Origin: Lathyrus oleraceus
Lineage: Eukaryota; Streptophyta; Magnoliopsida; Fabales; Fabaceae
Reading direction: 5' to 3'
Length of the DNA stretch: 64,000 nucleotides
NCBI RefSeq assembly: GCF_024323335.1
Contig: NC_066579.1
Span: 241,837,652 to 241,901,651, forward strand
Shown here: one piece after another, positions 44,844-56,053 of the stretch
Layout: every line of letters begins with the position of its first letter
Position numbering within the stretch: position 1 is the first letter of the stretch
The notes under the pieces: model-generated
The model's input: only the letters and a program-made list of their open reading frames with translations
Databases searched by the model: none
Told to the model about the DNA's origin: nothing
Position numbers and translations under genes: made by a program

Positions 44844-45960
44844 CCGATTTTCAGATCGAAGAAGTTTCCGACATTCAGGTCGATGCAACTTGTGACATTC
44901 AGGCTAGTTTCCGGTATCCAGACCGAAGTGGCATCCAGGCCAGTTTTTTCCGATTTTCAGATCGAAGAGGTTTCCGACATTCAGGTCGATGCAACTTGTG
45001 GCATTCAGGCCCGTTTCCGGTATCCAGACCGAAGTGGCATTCAAGCCGGTTTCCGATTTTCAGATCGAAGAAGTTTCCGACATCCAGGTCGATGCAACTT
45101 GCGGCATTCAGGCCAGTTTCCGGTATCCAGACCGAAGCGGCACTCAGGCCAGTTTTCGATTTTCAGATCGAAGAAGTTTCCGACAATCAGGTCGAAGTAC
45201 TTATGGCATCCAGGCCAGTTTTTTCCGATTTTCAGATCGAAGAAGTTTCCGACATTCAGGTCGATGCAACTTGTGGCATTCAGGCCAGTTTCCGGTATCC
45301 AGACCGAAGCGGCACTCAGGCCAGTTTTCGATTTTCAGATCGAAGAAGTTTCCGGCAATCAGGTCGAAGTACTTATGGCATCCAGGCCAGTTTTTTCCGA
45401 TTTTCAGATCGAAGAAGTTTCCGACATTCAGGTCGATGCAACTTGTGGCATTCAGGCCAGTTTCCGGTATCCAGACCGAAGCGGCATTCAGGCCAGTTTT
45501 CGATTTTCAGATCGAAGAAGTTTCCGACAATCAGGTCGAAGTACTTATGGCATCCAGGCCAGTTTTTTCCGATTTTCAGATCGAAGAAGTTTCCGACATT
45601 CAGGTCGATGCAACTTGTGGCATTCAAGCCAGTTTCCGGTATCCAGACCGAAGCGGCACTCAGGCCAGTTTTCGATTTTCAGATCGAAGAAGTTTCCGAC
45701 AATCAGGTCGAAGTACTTATGGCATCCAGGCCAGTTTTTTCCGATTTTCAGATCGAAGAAGTTTTCGACATTCAGGTCGATGCAACTTGTGGCATTCAGG
45801 CCAGTTTCCGGTATCCAGACCGAAGCGGCATTCAGGCCAGTTTTCGATTTTCAGATCGAAGAAGTTTCCGACGATCAAGTCGAAGTACTTGTGGCATTCA
45901 GGCCAGTTTTCCGATTTCCAGATCAAAGTGGTGTTCATTCCAGATTTCCGGTGATCAGAC
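44844..45960 (+). repeat. Higher-order repeat derived from the 38-bp array
   Basis: New variants (CCGATTTTCAGATCGAAG, GACATTCAGGTCGATGCAAC, AATCAGGTCGAAGTACTTAT) are interleaved with the original unit. CCGATTTTCAG marks units at 44844, 44950 and 45053 (about 103-106 bp apart). Then TTTTTTCCGATTTTCAG recurs at 45219, 45391, 45563 and 45735, exactly 172 bp apart. The 172-bp blocks differ by few bases. Confidence 0.9.
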
Positions 45961-46261
45961 CAACATTGATACTCTCATATTCCGATGCTTAGTGTTCAGA
46001 CTAATGTGCGGCGTTCAGGCCATGGGTATTCCTGTGTTACCATTTATTTTGGTATCCAGGTCAACTTTCTGTTTCGGTACTCAGGCCGATTTTCACCGTA
46101 CCAGACGGGTTCTTCTTTTGAGATTGCTTCTTTGACGATTCTGACAGGCACTGTTTCATAGGGATTCAAGATCAAAATTCGGGTCTTCTTAGTATTTAAC
46201 CATCTCCCACAATGATCATATGAAGAACGTCCTACTTCATATTCTCTAGTTGAAGATGTTT

Positions 46262-46274
46262 AAATAGGGGCAGC
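46262..46274 (+). promoter_or_regulatory. Polypurine tract of Ogre-3
   Basis: AAATAGGGGCAGC directly precedes the 3' LTR start at 46275. Between the array (45960) and this tract the sequence is non-coding 3' UTR. Confidence 0.85.
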
Positions 46275-49200
46275 TGTCATACCCCGATTTTGGTACTGAA
46301 TTTTTTATGTTTGTTTGGCATGCTTGGCCTAACCTTGCTTTGGTTTTATATGAGGATTGGTTTTGATTCAAAGTCATGGTGTTGTGATTGTGGATACATC
46401 TATGGTCTGGGTCATCTGAACAACCAAGTTTCTTGTGTTTCTAGCCACTTGCCAGTCATGTTATTGGTTCATGGATACTATGCCAAAATCCTAACCTTAT
46501 GGTCTCATTTCATGGCTTTGTTCATACACATTATCAGTCAAGTTATTTTTCTTTTCAAAAAGTCAAACATTCAAGTCATGATTAAACCAATTTTGAAACC
46601 AACTTCAAACCATTTGTTAATCCATTTCAATTTATTTCATGTCATTTTAAACCATTACATGTGATTCCATACAAGAAAATACAAAATTTGGCATTTTTGA
46701 CCAACTGTTGACTTTGGTCAACAATTGACTTTTTGGTCAACTTTGACCAAAGTCAACCCAAATTCATTAAACCCTAAATTGACCAATAATTCCATGTCCA
46801 TTTACAAATAAAATAAAAAGAAAATACATTTTGACCATTTGTTGACTTTGGTCAACAGTTGACTTTTGGTCAACTTTGACCAAAGTCAACTTTCACTTGC
46901 TCTTGCCCATCCAACTTGGCCTGGCCTTTTTCTTCAATGTGTCATCCAACCCTCATGCTTATTTATGTTTGTTCTTGGTAGCTTCCATTACAAGTAACAC
47001 ATGTGGTGCACCATGACTTTGTAGCTTTTGAACCATTAACCATTTGCCATTGGCCTGCCCCTAACCATGGACCAAGGAGCCCCTAACAGTTCAACCATTG
47101 TCCTTTGCTCATGCCTTTTGGATGCAACAAAAACCTTATACATGTGCAACAAATCCATGGATGCGAATGATCTAGCCACTACTGCTACAGCAACCCATGT
47201 CACATCCTGCGGCACCACATTGCCTTGCCTAATGCCCATGCATACATCAGGCCAAGAATTGGTGGTAATGGCTCATGGAGGTTGCAACCTGGAAGTACCT
47301 ACAGAAACAATCCAACAGGACCAAATTCAGTCATGACCATCAAGGGATATCGTATCTAGACTGGTTGGCATTATGCCAACAAGTTGTATCAAGAAGCATC
47401 ATGTAGTGGAAACATGCTACCAAGGCTTAATTACCATAATCCTCATGCTCCATTTTGCAATGCAACACCAATGAATCCATCATCCAATGCTTAATTCAAA
47501 TGCAAGCTACAATGGAGAGATTGAACTCTACCTTGCCTTGTTCTCCCTTTGTTGTGCTTGCTGTAATGTTTGGCTTACGTCAAGACCACCATATCGTCAT
47601 CATCATGCTAAGACAACATACAACAGTCATGCAAAAGCACAACAATATCAAGGCATAACAGCAACAAAGAAATTCAAGGGTGGAAAACACACCTAACAAG
47701 GTTCAGTCATGACAGCCCCCCACAATCCAAACAACTCCATTTGTTCCAGCCATGTGCCATAAAAGCTTGCAGAACTCCATGTGAGTGGCAATCCAAAGCA
47801 CCTCAAGTTCATTCCTCTTGTTGTAGAAACTATAACCAAGCCTGCAAAACCAGTTGGCAGCATGTTATGAATCCCAAATGAAGGCAGGCCATGAGGAAAG
47901 ATATAGATGGTACTTATCCAAGCCAGGAAGAAATTTGCTTGCAGCAGTCCATCAACAGAATCAGCATGCACAACTGAGTCCAACATGTATAAATCCTGCA
48001 GAAAAGAAAACTCACGACCAAAACTAGCCAAATGATGAAGCAAGTAAAACTATGATTTGCAAGGCAACAAACCCAGGATCAAGGTCCCAAAGAATTTACC
48101 TACAACAAAAGGTTAATGCAAAGCTCATAGTCATAATGCCATGCTGCGAAATTTGAATGTGGCTCATGACAGACCAAGCCAAAACATGGTGGAGTTGTGA
48201 CCACCTGTTGTAAACCTTGGCAGTACCAAATGCTGCCCTTTGAGGTGTAACATGCCAGAAATGGTGCAGAGCAGGGCATAACATTAGACTTAGAACAAAT
48301 CCAGGTTTGCAGAGGACTTACCTACAGTAGAATAGACAAAACAAAGCAGTTACATCATTCAGGGGTGAGTAATGCACATGGCTCATCATGCTGCAACACC
48401 ACACTAGCTCACAACCATAGTGAATGCCATAAACCATAGCTAAGATTATAAGTGGGTTAGATCATACCTCACACTATGACAGCATTGAAGCAACCAGACA
48501 AACATTGCAGTAAAGCAACCATCCTACTTGATTCATGTACAACAAGCAACAACAGGCCTTGGCAAATCATCAGCAAGCCACTGCATTTAACCAACCAAGT
48601 TCATGAGCCTAAAACAAACCTTTACAAGCAACCAAACAAGTGCAAGGTCATGGAGATTTCACCACACAACTGATCAAGACATACCTTGTAGCAGACCAAG
48701 CTGAACCAAGGTGATTACCTTGAAACTCAATCACAACCAATACCTGTAGACAAGCCAACATCCTACTGCATACCCATAAACTGAACCCATGCCTTGCAAT
48801 CCATCAAAGCCTTGGCCCTGTGCAGCACCACTTTAGGCTACAACAATCCAAATGGAGCTACCAACACATTGGATTTACAGGACTTGCTATCCTATTGTAA
48901 TGGCTATCCTTGAGGCATGAATTTGGAAGCAAATGCATTGGTCCTGTATCCTGCAGTGGCCAAAACCAACATGAGCCTCACATAAGAAAAACCATGCTTA
49001 GCCACTTACCACCTGATGAACTGAACAAAGGGATCCAGCAGGGCAATGCAAGGCCAATTCAAGCATGTTGCAGCAAAACAAGTGAAGTAAAAAGATAAAG
49101 TTAATTAGCCAGCAGTAAAATTCAAAAGTCAGAAAAATTCCCAAATTGGAATAGAGATAATTCAAGGAAGAAAGCGAAGGTTCAGATTACCACTTTCGAA

Positions 49201-51894
49201 CCTAGCATCAAAAAGGTCAATCCAATTTCTGAGCATCCAAAGTGCTTTGCAGATTTACTCCTTTTGAACAGCACAAACCAAATCCCAAACCCTAATTTAC
49301 AGAGGATAAATAGAGAGCGAATCAGAGAGGAAATGGACAACAGAGAACTTGGAGGCAGAAAAGAGACTATAAACCCTAATCCAAAAAAAAGAGGAACTAA
49401 CAACAGGGAGGTGGAGGCGAAAATCTTAGAAAAAACCCTAAAAACCCCAAAATCGTTTACCTGGAGGCCAACTTCTGCGCATCCTTCACCACCACCGCAG
49501 TGACACTTTGTAAGAACCTCTCTTTCTTTCTCTTTATCCTTCCCATATGCTTGTTGATTGAAAATATTTGTGAGAGTTGAGAGAGTTTGATTCGCTGAGT
49601 TTGAGAGCGTGAGAGGGTTTCGTTGATGAGTGATGTCATAAGAGGGACGAGAGGGGCGAGTTCGTGAGATTGCCATTGTTGGGGAAGGTTGAGTTCGTGA
49701 GGTGGGGGAGAAGAGAGGAAGACGAGTTCCTGTTTCGTCGTCTCCATTTCGTTATTTTTTTTTCTTTTTTTAATCTTTTTTTTAATTTATTTAATTTAAT
49801 TTGTTTTAATAGAAATAAACAAAAACATAAAAAGGTTTTATATGTTAGTATTTTCTGTTATTGTCCTTAATCTTTTTTTATTTATTTTTTATCTCGGTTT
49901 ATATATTTAACATAGTATCATAGTAGCAGATGATCATAAGTGGTCTGGTGGAGAAGGGCAGTGTGTATATTCTTGAGTGGGGTGGGTTCAATACTCATGT
50001 GTGACATTTTTTAGCATTTTATTTCTTTTAGCTATATTATTTTTTCTTTTAGCATTTTCGTTTCTTTTTATGTTTATGCCTTTATTACACTCATATGTTC
50101 ATTTTGTTAATAATGTAATGTTGTTGTATTTTAATTTAATTCAAAACCATTTTAAAACTATAAAAATCATATTTTTCTCGATTTAATATCGAGCCCATTT
50201 TTTACACCCTTGTAAGTCGATTGCTTTTTAAGCATCGCCATCGACCTCATATAGCTTACTCTTGGGCTTTCTTACAATGAGCCGGTTCCTTTACACTTAC
50301 ACTCATACATTGTTTAATGCTTCATTATTTCATTCTTTGATTATTTGATTCGATTATATACTTGTTTATATCTTACTTGTTTGATTAACTGTGGCCTTTG
50401 TATGGTGTTTGAGGCATGTATTATTATTGTTTGTTTGCCATGAACAATCCCCATTCATAACAAATGTATCCCTCTCCCATGAAATGTATAATATTCTTTC
50501 AATTTTTATCCATCTGTTAATACAAGAAATAAAATGAACATCCGATAATCATTTCAAAACAAGACCAAAACCTCGATCCAACGTCGAGTAATCACTTTTC
50601 TCAAAACCTAACAGAACCAGCACGTATTCATCCACCCTTTTGTAAGTCGATTGCTTTATGCATCGCCATCAACCTTGTAAGTCGATTGCTTTATGCATCG
50701 CCATCAACCTTGTAAGTCGATTGCTTCATGCATCGCCATCTACCCTTATCCCTAGCACTTCTCCTTACTCCATTCGTCGATCTTTGTTCCGATTAGGTAG
50801 CACCCATTAGATAGAACCTTTTGTATGATAACATAGGTAGGATTCCCATATCCTTTTGTATGATAACATAGGTAGGATTCCCTTGTTCTTTTGTATGATA
50901 ACATAGGTAGAATTCCCATATTCTTTGCATGCTAACATTAGGTAGCTATTCCCATTTGTAAATCCTAAACACTTAAGTACATATTGCATGACAACTCTAG
51001 GGCAGAGCTTCCCCATTTCTTTTAGACCTTCCGTGCGTCTCCGATCTTGTGGCATGTAGTCCGTTCTATTGCAAAGAGGTAACTGCCTAAGACTCGATTC
51101 AGCGAGCTGCGACACCTACTGCTAGGACGTGAACACATTGCCCACTCTCCTTTGACACAACTGGTGTCCTCCTTTGTAAGCCCATGTTCAGATGGCAAGC
51201 CCTATGTAGCCGAACTACGGCAACTCTGATTCTCATGTTCAGATGAGATACATAGGCACAAGATGCGATGTCTTGCCGAGTTTGACTAACGACTAACAAC
51301 TAATCCTTGTTTTCTTTCGCCCTCGTTGCGATCCTTACTCTCGCCCTCGTTGCGATCGAGACTTTCCTTTTCTCTTGCCCTAGTTGCAATCGAGACCCTC
51401 GTTCCCGTAGTTAGTTTGAACTACGTTTTTCTCTGATTCTCATTCCCGATGAGATACGTAGGCATAAGACGCGATGTCTTAGCGAGCACACATCTCTTTC
51501 ACCCATAGGTAGCCGAGCTACGAAGACTCTGATTCTCATTCCAGATGAGATACATATGCAGTGGATGCGACATCCGTGCGAGTCATTTTTCTCTTGACCC
51601 TTTTAGTAAATAGTACATTAGATAAACACACACCCTTTAGACAAGAAACAAACAAGAGTGGATCCCGTAGAGTACTACGGATGCGTAGGGGTGCTAATAC
51701 CTTCCCTTCGCATAATCGACTCCCGAACCCAAGATTTGGTTGCGAGACCTTGTCTTTTCCTTTCCTTCTCTTCAGGTTTACTTCGAGCGTTTCCTTTCCC
51801 TCCTTTGGGATAAATAACGCACGGTGGCGACTCTTCTGTCATTCCTTCTTCGCCGGTTGTTTTTTCGCACCTCTGTATTTTTCAGGCTGCGACA
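46275..51894 (+). repeat. 3' LTR of Ogre-3
   Basis: It starts TGTCATACCCCGATTTTGG and ends CTGCGACA, followed by the duplicated CCTTG. It matches 31468-37089 throughout, with roughly 40-50 differences by eye. It repeats all features listed for the 5' LTR, shifted by about 14.8 kb. Confidence 0.92.
51665..51680 (+). promoter_or_regulatory. AKTA-loop hairpin near Ogre-3 3' LTR end
   Basis: CCGTAG-AGTA-CTACGG, identical to 36860-36875. Confidence 0.6.
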
Positions 51895-51899
51895 CCTTG
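51895..51899 (+). repeat. Right target site duplication of Ogre-3 (CCTTG)
   Basis: Identical to 31463-31467 and in the same codon phase of the SIRE-2 env-like gene. Confidence 0.9.
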
Positions 51900-53055
51900 C
51901 TTTCTTTGCCTTTGAAGACTTCTTTTCAGAGGGACCTCTTTTGAACTTGACGAAGTCTAATTCTGAATCTAGCATATCGTCTAGTCTGAAGTCAGGGATG
52001 TCTACTCCTTCATCCTTCAGACGCTGCATATAGTGAAGGATTGCTTCTCTGGGTTCATTCTTGTAGAACCTTGCACGACCATGTGGCAGCTTCCTCTGAT
52101 CTTACAAGGCGTCCCAAGAGGTGTCCAACGTGGGTTTGAATTGAATCTTCTTCAGAATTCCCATACTCTTCAGATTTCTGGCGTTCAGAGGCCTTCCAGT
52201 ATCTATCGCCAGATCTTCCATAAGTTTGTTCTTCTCCAAATGATCTACAAGCCCATTTTCGATCAGAACATTAGACAGAAGTCTTCCCAGAGGGATGTAG
52301 GTTCTGGGTTTCATGTTGTTTCTGGTCTCCCGTACAGAGTCTCTGAGATACTTGAAGAGTAGTGCTGGGAGGCAGAGCTTCAAACCCTTGTGAATGCAAT
52401 ACAGAATGCACTTCTGATCTGTATTGATGTAGTCAGAGGAGTTTGATGCTGGGCGGTGATGAATGGTTCCCAGAATGATCTTGAGCCATACTCTGAGGTT
52501 TTGATGAAGTTCTTTGTTCTTTGATGGATTGCCTTCAGTGTTGAGTTTGAAGATGGTGGGATTGATTACTTGAGCAATGCACTTTGATCTAGGGTTGATG
52601 TCGTAGATCCTTCTTCCTCTAGTTTTCTCCATGTTCAGTAAAGAAGCAATTGAGTTTTCAGTAATCACTATCTTGACCCCCAACACGTAGGAGACGATGA
52701 AATGGTCATCAGCGTCAGCAAATCTCCAGAATTCTTTGATGAGGTTTGGGTAAACAGGGCCATAGAGCCGTTGAAAGTAGTTTTCCCAACCTTGTTGACG
52801 AAGTTCTTCAGTAAGATCTACTCCATTCCTTTTCATGTTGTTGAAGTCTACCAGTGATTCACATAAAACTTCCAGTCCCTCAAAGGGAGTTGCCAGGTTG
52901 ATATGAGGCTCACGATCAAGAACATGGGGTTCCTTATACACATGAGTAATGGTTACGCCTGTAACTATTGGAGTGGGAATGCTTGTGCTTTGGGCTGTGG
53001 TGCTTGATTCCATTTGTTGAGAAAAGTTGAAAACTTGTTGTTGTTGAGCATCCAT
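51895..53055 (-). pseudogene. SIRE-2 env-like gene, N-terminal part
   Basis: The frame is already open from 53223 on the minus strand; I prefer the ATG at 53055 (MDAQQQQ), because the preceding codons look like 5' untranslated sequence. The protein has a glutamine-rich start, then a globular part (GWENYFQRLYGPVYPNLIKEF, LGVKIVITENSIASLL, TYIPLGRLLSNVLIENGL) like the putative plant transposon protein domain found in legume copia elements. TAA at 52102-52104 breaks the frame, which reopens in phase and reaches a lysine/serine-rich segment at the Ogre-3 target site CCTTG (51895-51899). Together with 30341-31467 the gene would have about 760 codons, with only two nonsense codons apart from the insertion. 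Confidence 0.7.
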
Positions 53056-53533
53056 TGTTGATGAAGATGAGTTGAAGATGAACTGCTTGCAGAAATGCTT
53101 CAAAGAATAGGTTTGAGAGTGAGTGAGAGTGAAAAGTGTGTGAAGTGTGAGAGGAGTGTTTAAATACCCTAAACAAAAACACATGCAAAACGACACACAA
53201 AACAGCGTTAGCACAAAAACCAAGTTAGCACGCTTGGGGAAAAATGATTATGGCTCATTAATGAATGTCTAATCCCAACAGTATGCACACTGCTCGAGGA
53301 GATCTCAAACGTCTGGCCTTTGAATTTCTTCTGGACAGCTGTCTAGAAGTTCCAAGGTTAGACGCTAAGTGCTCCACGTGGTTTGATGTATCTGATCTTC
53401 AGGAATACCAAAGGATTGGTTCCTGGAGATTTCTAACTCAGATATCTTCTTAACTTGGTAGAAGTATCAGAGTCAGAGACAGAAGCTCATTTGTTTATGT
53501 TAGAGTCTCATTTTACATCTTCAGAGGCACAAT
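53056..53533 (-). other. SIRE-2 spacer between pol and env-like gene
   Basis: About 480 bp of non-coding sequence between the pol stop (53534) and the preferred env-like start. I saw no feature other than the open codons upstream of 53055. In SIRE-type elements such a spacer normally separates pol and the extra ORF. Confidence 0.55.
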
Positions 53534-53970
53534 TTATTCAGGGCAATTTTGAATGTTCAGATTTTCTAAGATAAAAAGAAATCTATCTTCAGCTAAAGGC
53601 TTAGTAAATATATCTGCCCATTGATGATCTGTATCAATGAACTTCAATGTTACTATCCCTTTCTGAACATAGTCTCTGATAAAATGATGTTTTATTTCAA
53701 TGTGCTTAGCTCTGGAGTGTAGAATGGGATTCTTACTTAGACAAATGGCAGCAGTGTTATCACAGAAGATAGGAATGTTACTCTCGAAGATTTGCAGATC
53801 TTCTAACTGATTCTTCATCCAGAGCATCTGAGTTATGCACAGTGATGCTGAGATGTATTCTGCTTCTGCAGTAGATAGAGCGATAGTTGACTGTCTCTTG
53901 CTGGCCCAGGATATCAGATTGTTTCCTAGGAGCTGGCAATTTCCAGATGTGCTTTTTCGTTCTAGTCTAT
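53534..53970 (-). pseudogene. pol: SIRE-2 pol fragment: copia RNase H C-terminus
   Basis: On the minus strand the frame encodes ERKSTSGNCQLLGNNLISW, AEAEYISA, CDNTAAICLSKNP and RAKHIEIKHHFIRD, the C-terminal RNase H of SIRE-type Ty1/copia pol, ending at a stop at 53534-53536. The upstream part is missing: about 53970 the sequence changes to Ogre-4. The fragment itself has no internal stop. Motif conservation is high. Confidence 0.88.
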
Positions 53971-54267
53971 AACCGAGACTCCATGCTCGTGACTCACAAC
54001 AAACCCTTGATTCGCGGTCGATCCGTTCTCGTATATCCTCAAAATCAACGGAACTTGGGTGTTGATAAGGTGTAAACCATAATCCACCAAAATGGATGAT
54101 TGATATTGACGATGACTTGAGCCATCCCGTGACCTTTGTGTGGTGTGACATGCTTGATCCTTGAGTGTGTTTGTTGCATCCATGCATTCATGCATTCATC
54201 CGTATTCATGCCATCGCCAATAAGACTTTACAAGGAACTTAAAAGGTCTATTTTCAAATTTTCAGAC

Positions 54268-55716
54268 ATGGATAAGCAAAGAAGGAATACGAAGAAGTAC
54301 AGTTTCAGACAACCCGACTTGAGAGAGTTAAGGCGTATGACATCTTATGTATTAGAGCCCTTGGAGTTCAAAGCTCGCCATCGGAAGCTTCTATCTATTC
54401 TTTCTACCAAGATGGATGAGGGTCTGATGAGTGTGTTGGTGCAGTTCTACGATCCTCTGTATCGGTGCTTCACTTTTTCGGATTTCCAGCTTTTGCCTAC
54501 ATTGGAGGAGTATGCTTATCATGTGGGAATACCTATTCTTGACTGATTGTCGTTCAGTGGTTTGGAGAAGATTCCGTCTTCTCAAGAGATTGCTGACATG
54601 CTTCATGTGGAGGTATCTGACATTGTTGCCAATATGACTACCAAGGGTGGAATTCAAGGTCTCCTGTCTGATTTTCTGATTGCCAAAGCTACCTTGTTTG
54701 GGAAGGTCATGAGTAAGGAAGCTTTTGAAGCCATATTTGTACTCATCATCTATGGGCTAGTGTTATTTCCCAACATCGACAACTTCGTGGATGTGAATGC
54801 TATTAGGATTTTCTCTTCTCTTAATCCCGTTCCGACTCTGTTGGGTAACACTTACTTCTCTTTGCATATGAGGAATACGAAGGGTGGTGGTTCCGTTGTA
54901 TGATGTTTGCCTCTGTTGTACAAGTGGTTTATTTCGCACTTGCCTCAGACGCTTTCCTTCAAGGAGAATAAGGGATGTCTACGGTGGTCCACGAGACTTA
55001 TGTCTCTCACTAATGATGATATCTCTTGGTATAGTCGTTTTTATGATGGTGTTAAGATTATTGATTCTTGTGGTGAGTTCTTCAATGTACCTCTTCTTGG
55101 TACATGTGGTGGAATTAACTACAATCATGCTTTGGCTCGCCGTCAGCTTGGGTTCCCCTTAAAGGATAAACCTAACAACATTTTGTTGGAAGGCTTATTC
55201 TTTCAAGAGGGTAAAGATCCCCAAAACCTGAAGGATAGGATGGTTCGCGCTTGGCGTAAGGTTCATAGGAAAGGGAGGAATGAGCTTGCAAAGAACTGTG
55301 TTGCTTCGGAGCCTTACACCTCTTGGGTAAGGAAGAGAGCCCTCGAGTACCGCATGTCGTACGAGTATCCGAGACCTACCCCTATGATTATGGTTGGGCC
55401 TTCAACCCTCCCTAATCAAGGAGTAGAGGAGTTGAGAGACGAAGATTGTTCGCGTGCTTGGGTTCGTGAGCGTGAGGAGCTTCTTCAGCAGCTCAAGGAT
55501 AAGGATGCAATGATAGAGTTTCTAGAGCATCAGGATATTGATGAACCCGATGATATGGTTACTTATCTCCTGCCTCACTCGTCTAGGTTTTGGAAGAAGA
55601 GATATGATCAGCTCGCCAAGGAGAAGGCCGATATGGAAGCAACTTATGAGAGAGAGGTGAAGAGGCTTCGTGCGACATATCTTCCGATCTCGAAGGCTTT
55701 AGACGATTGCTTCTAG
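54268..55716 (+). pseudogene. Ogre-4 ORF1 (Ogre-specific protein of unknown function)
   Basis: ATG at 54268 opens a 483-codon frame with TGA at 54544-54546 and TGA at 54901-54903 (both in phase) and the natural stop at 55714-55716. Landmarks: LVQFYDPLYRCFTFSDFQLLPTLEEYAYHVGIP near residues 57-90, then LLGTCGGINYNHALARRQLGFP, and a charged C-terminal helical part (VREREELLQQLKDKDAMIEFLE) likely to form a coiled coil. Ogre elements carry such an ORF ahead of gag; its role is not established. No transmembrane segment was evident. An earlier in-frame start at 54136 is less likely than ATG 54268. Confidence 0.82.
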
Positions 55717-56053
55717 GGCTCCATAGGATGTTTATTCTCCTTTTCTCTTGTATTGTATTTGGTTACCGAAACTGTACTACTTCTTTGGTGTAAAAAGTTT
55801 CCAAATATTATATTGCTATGAGTATTCCACATATGTCTTAAAAAGTTTAATATTTTCAAAACATTTGCAAATAGATCTTTATAAAGTTCCTCTGATAAAA
55901 AACAAATCATATGCACGAGCATTGCATGTATCATATGGATAAGCAGGTTTTGGTTCCGAGCTCTTGATATAGTGGTCTAACTCTTTGCTCTTCATTTATT
56001 TTGAAGACAAGCTGACGCACCGGTACAACACTCGAGCCAATCGTCCAAAGATC
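55717..56053 (+). other. Ogre-4 spacer between ORF1 and gag
   Basis: AT-rich and non-coding up to about 55984, then open codons without a clear start until ATG 56054. No regulatory site can be named. Confidence 0.5.

Larger units (their letters stand above)
31468..51894 (+). mobile_element. Ogre-3: full-length but deleted Tat/Ogre element
   Basis: A 20.4-kb element with both LTRs, matching TSDs, PBS and polypurine tract. The interior holds 5' UTR, a protease remnant, an intron, RT, two RNase H domains, integrase and a repeat-rich 3' UTR. ORF1, gag and the protease active site are missing: 5' UTR joins late protease near 38100. The LTRs (5622 and 5620 bp) differ at roughly 40-50 positions by eye. 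The element must have moved using proteins from other copies. Confidence 0.92.
28907..53970 (-). mobile_element. SIRE-2 (SIRE/Maximus-type copia), split by Ogre-3
   Basis: Read on the minus strand from about 53970: the RNase H end of pol, a spacer, an env-like gene, 3' UTR, polypurine tract and 3' LTR. Ogre-3 (31468-51894) splits the env-like gene. A large extra ORF downstream of pol is characteristic of the SIRE lineage. The 5' part (5' LTR, gag, most of pol) is absent: near 53970 pol stops and Ogre-4 sequence begins. Confidence 0.8.

Noticed and set aside
44015..45960. Repeat array as a CRISPR-like array
   Set aside because: Units are contiguous without unique spacers, and the context is a plant retrotransposon.
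43913..46135. 740-residue open frame of repeated RPKWHSGQSF-like peptides
   Set aside because: It is the arithmetic result of a stop-free 38-bp minisatellite; the other two frames are open over much of the same DNA, and the site is an Ogre 3' UTR.
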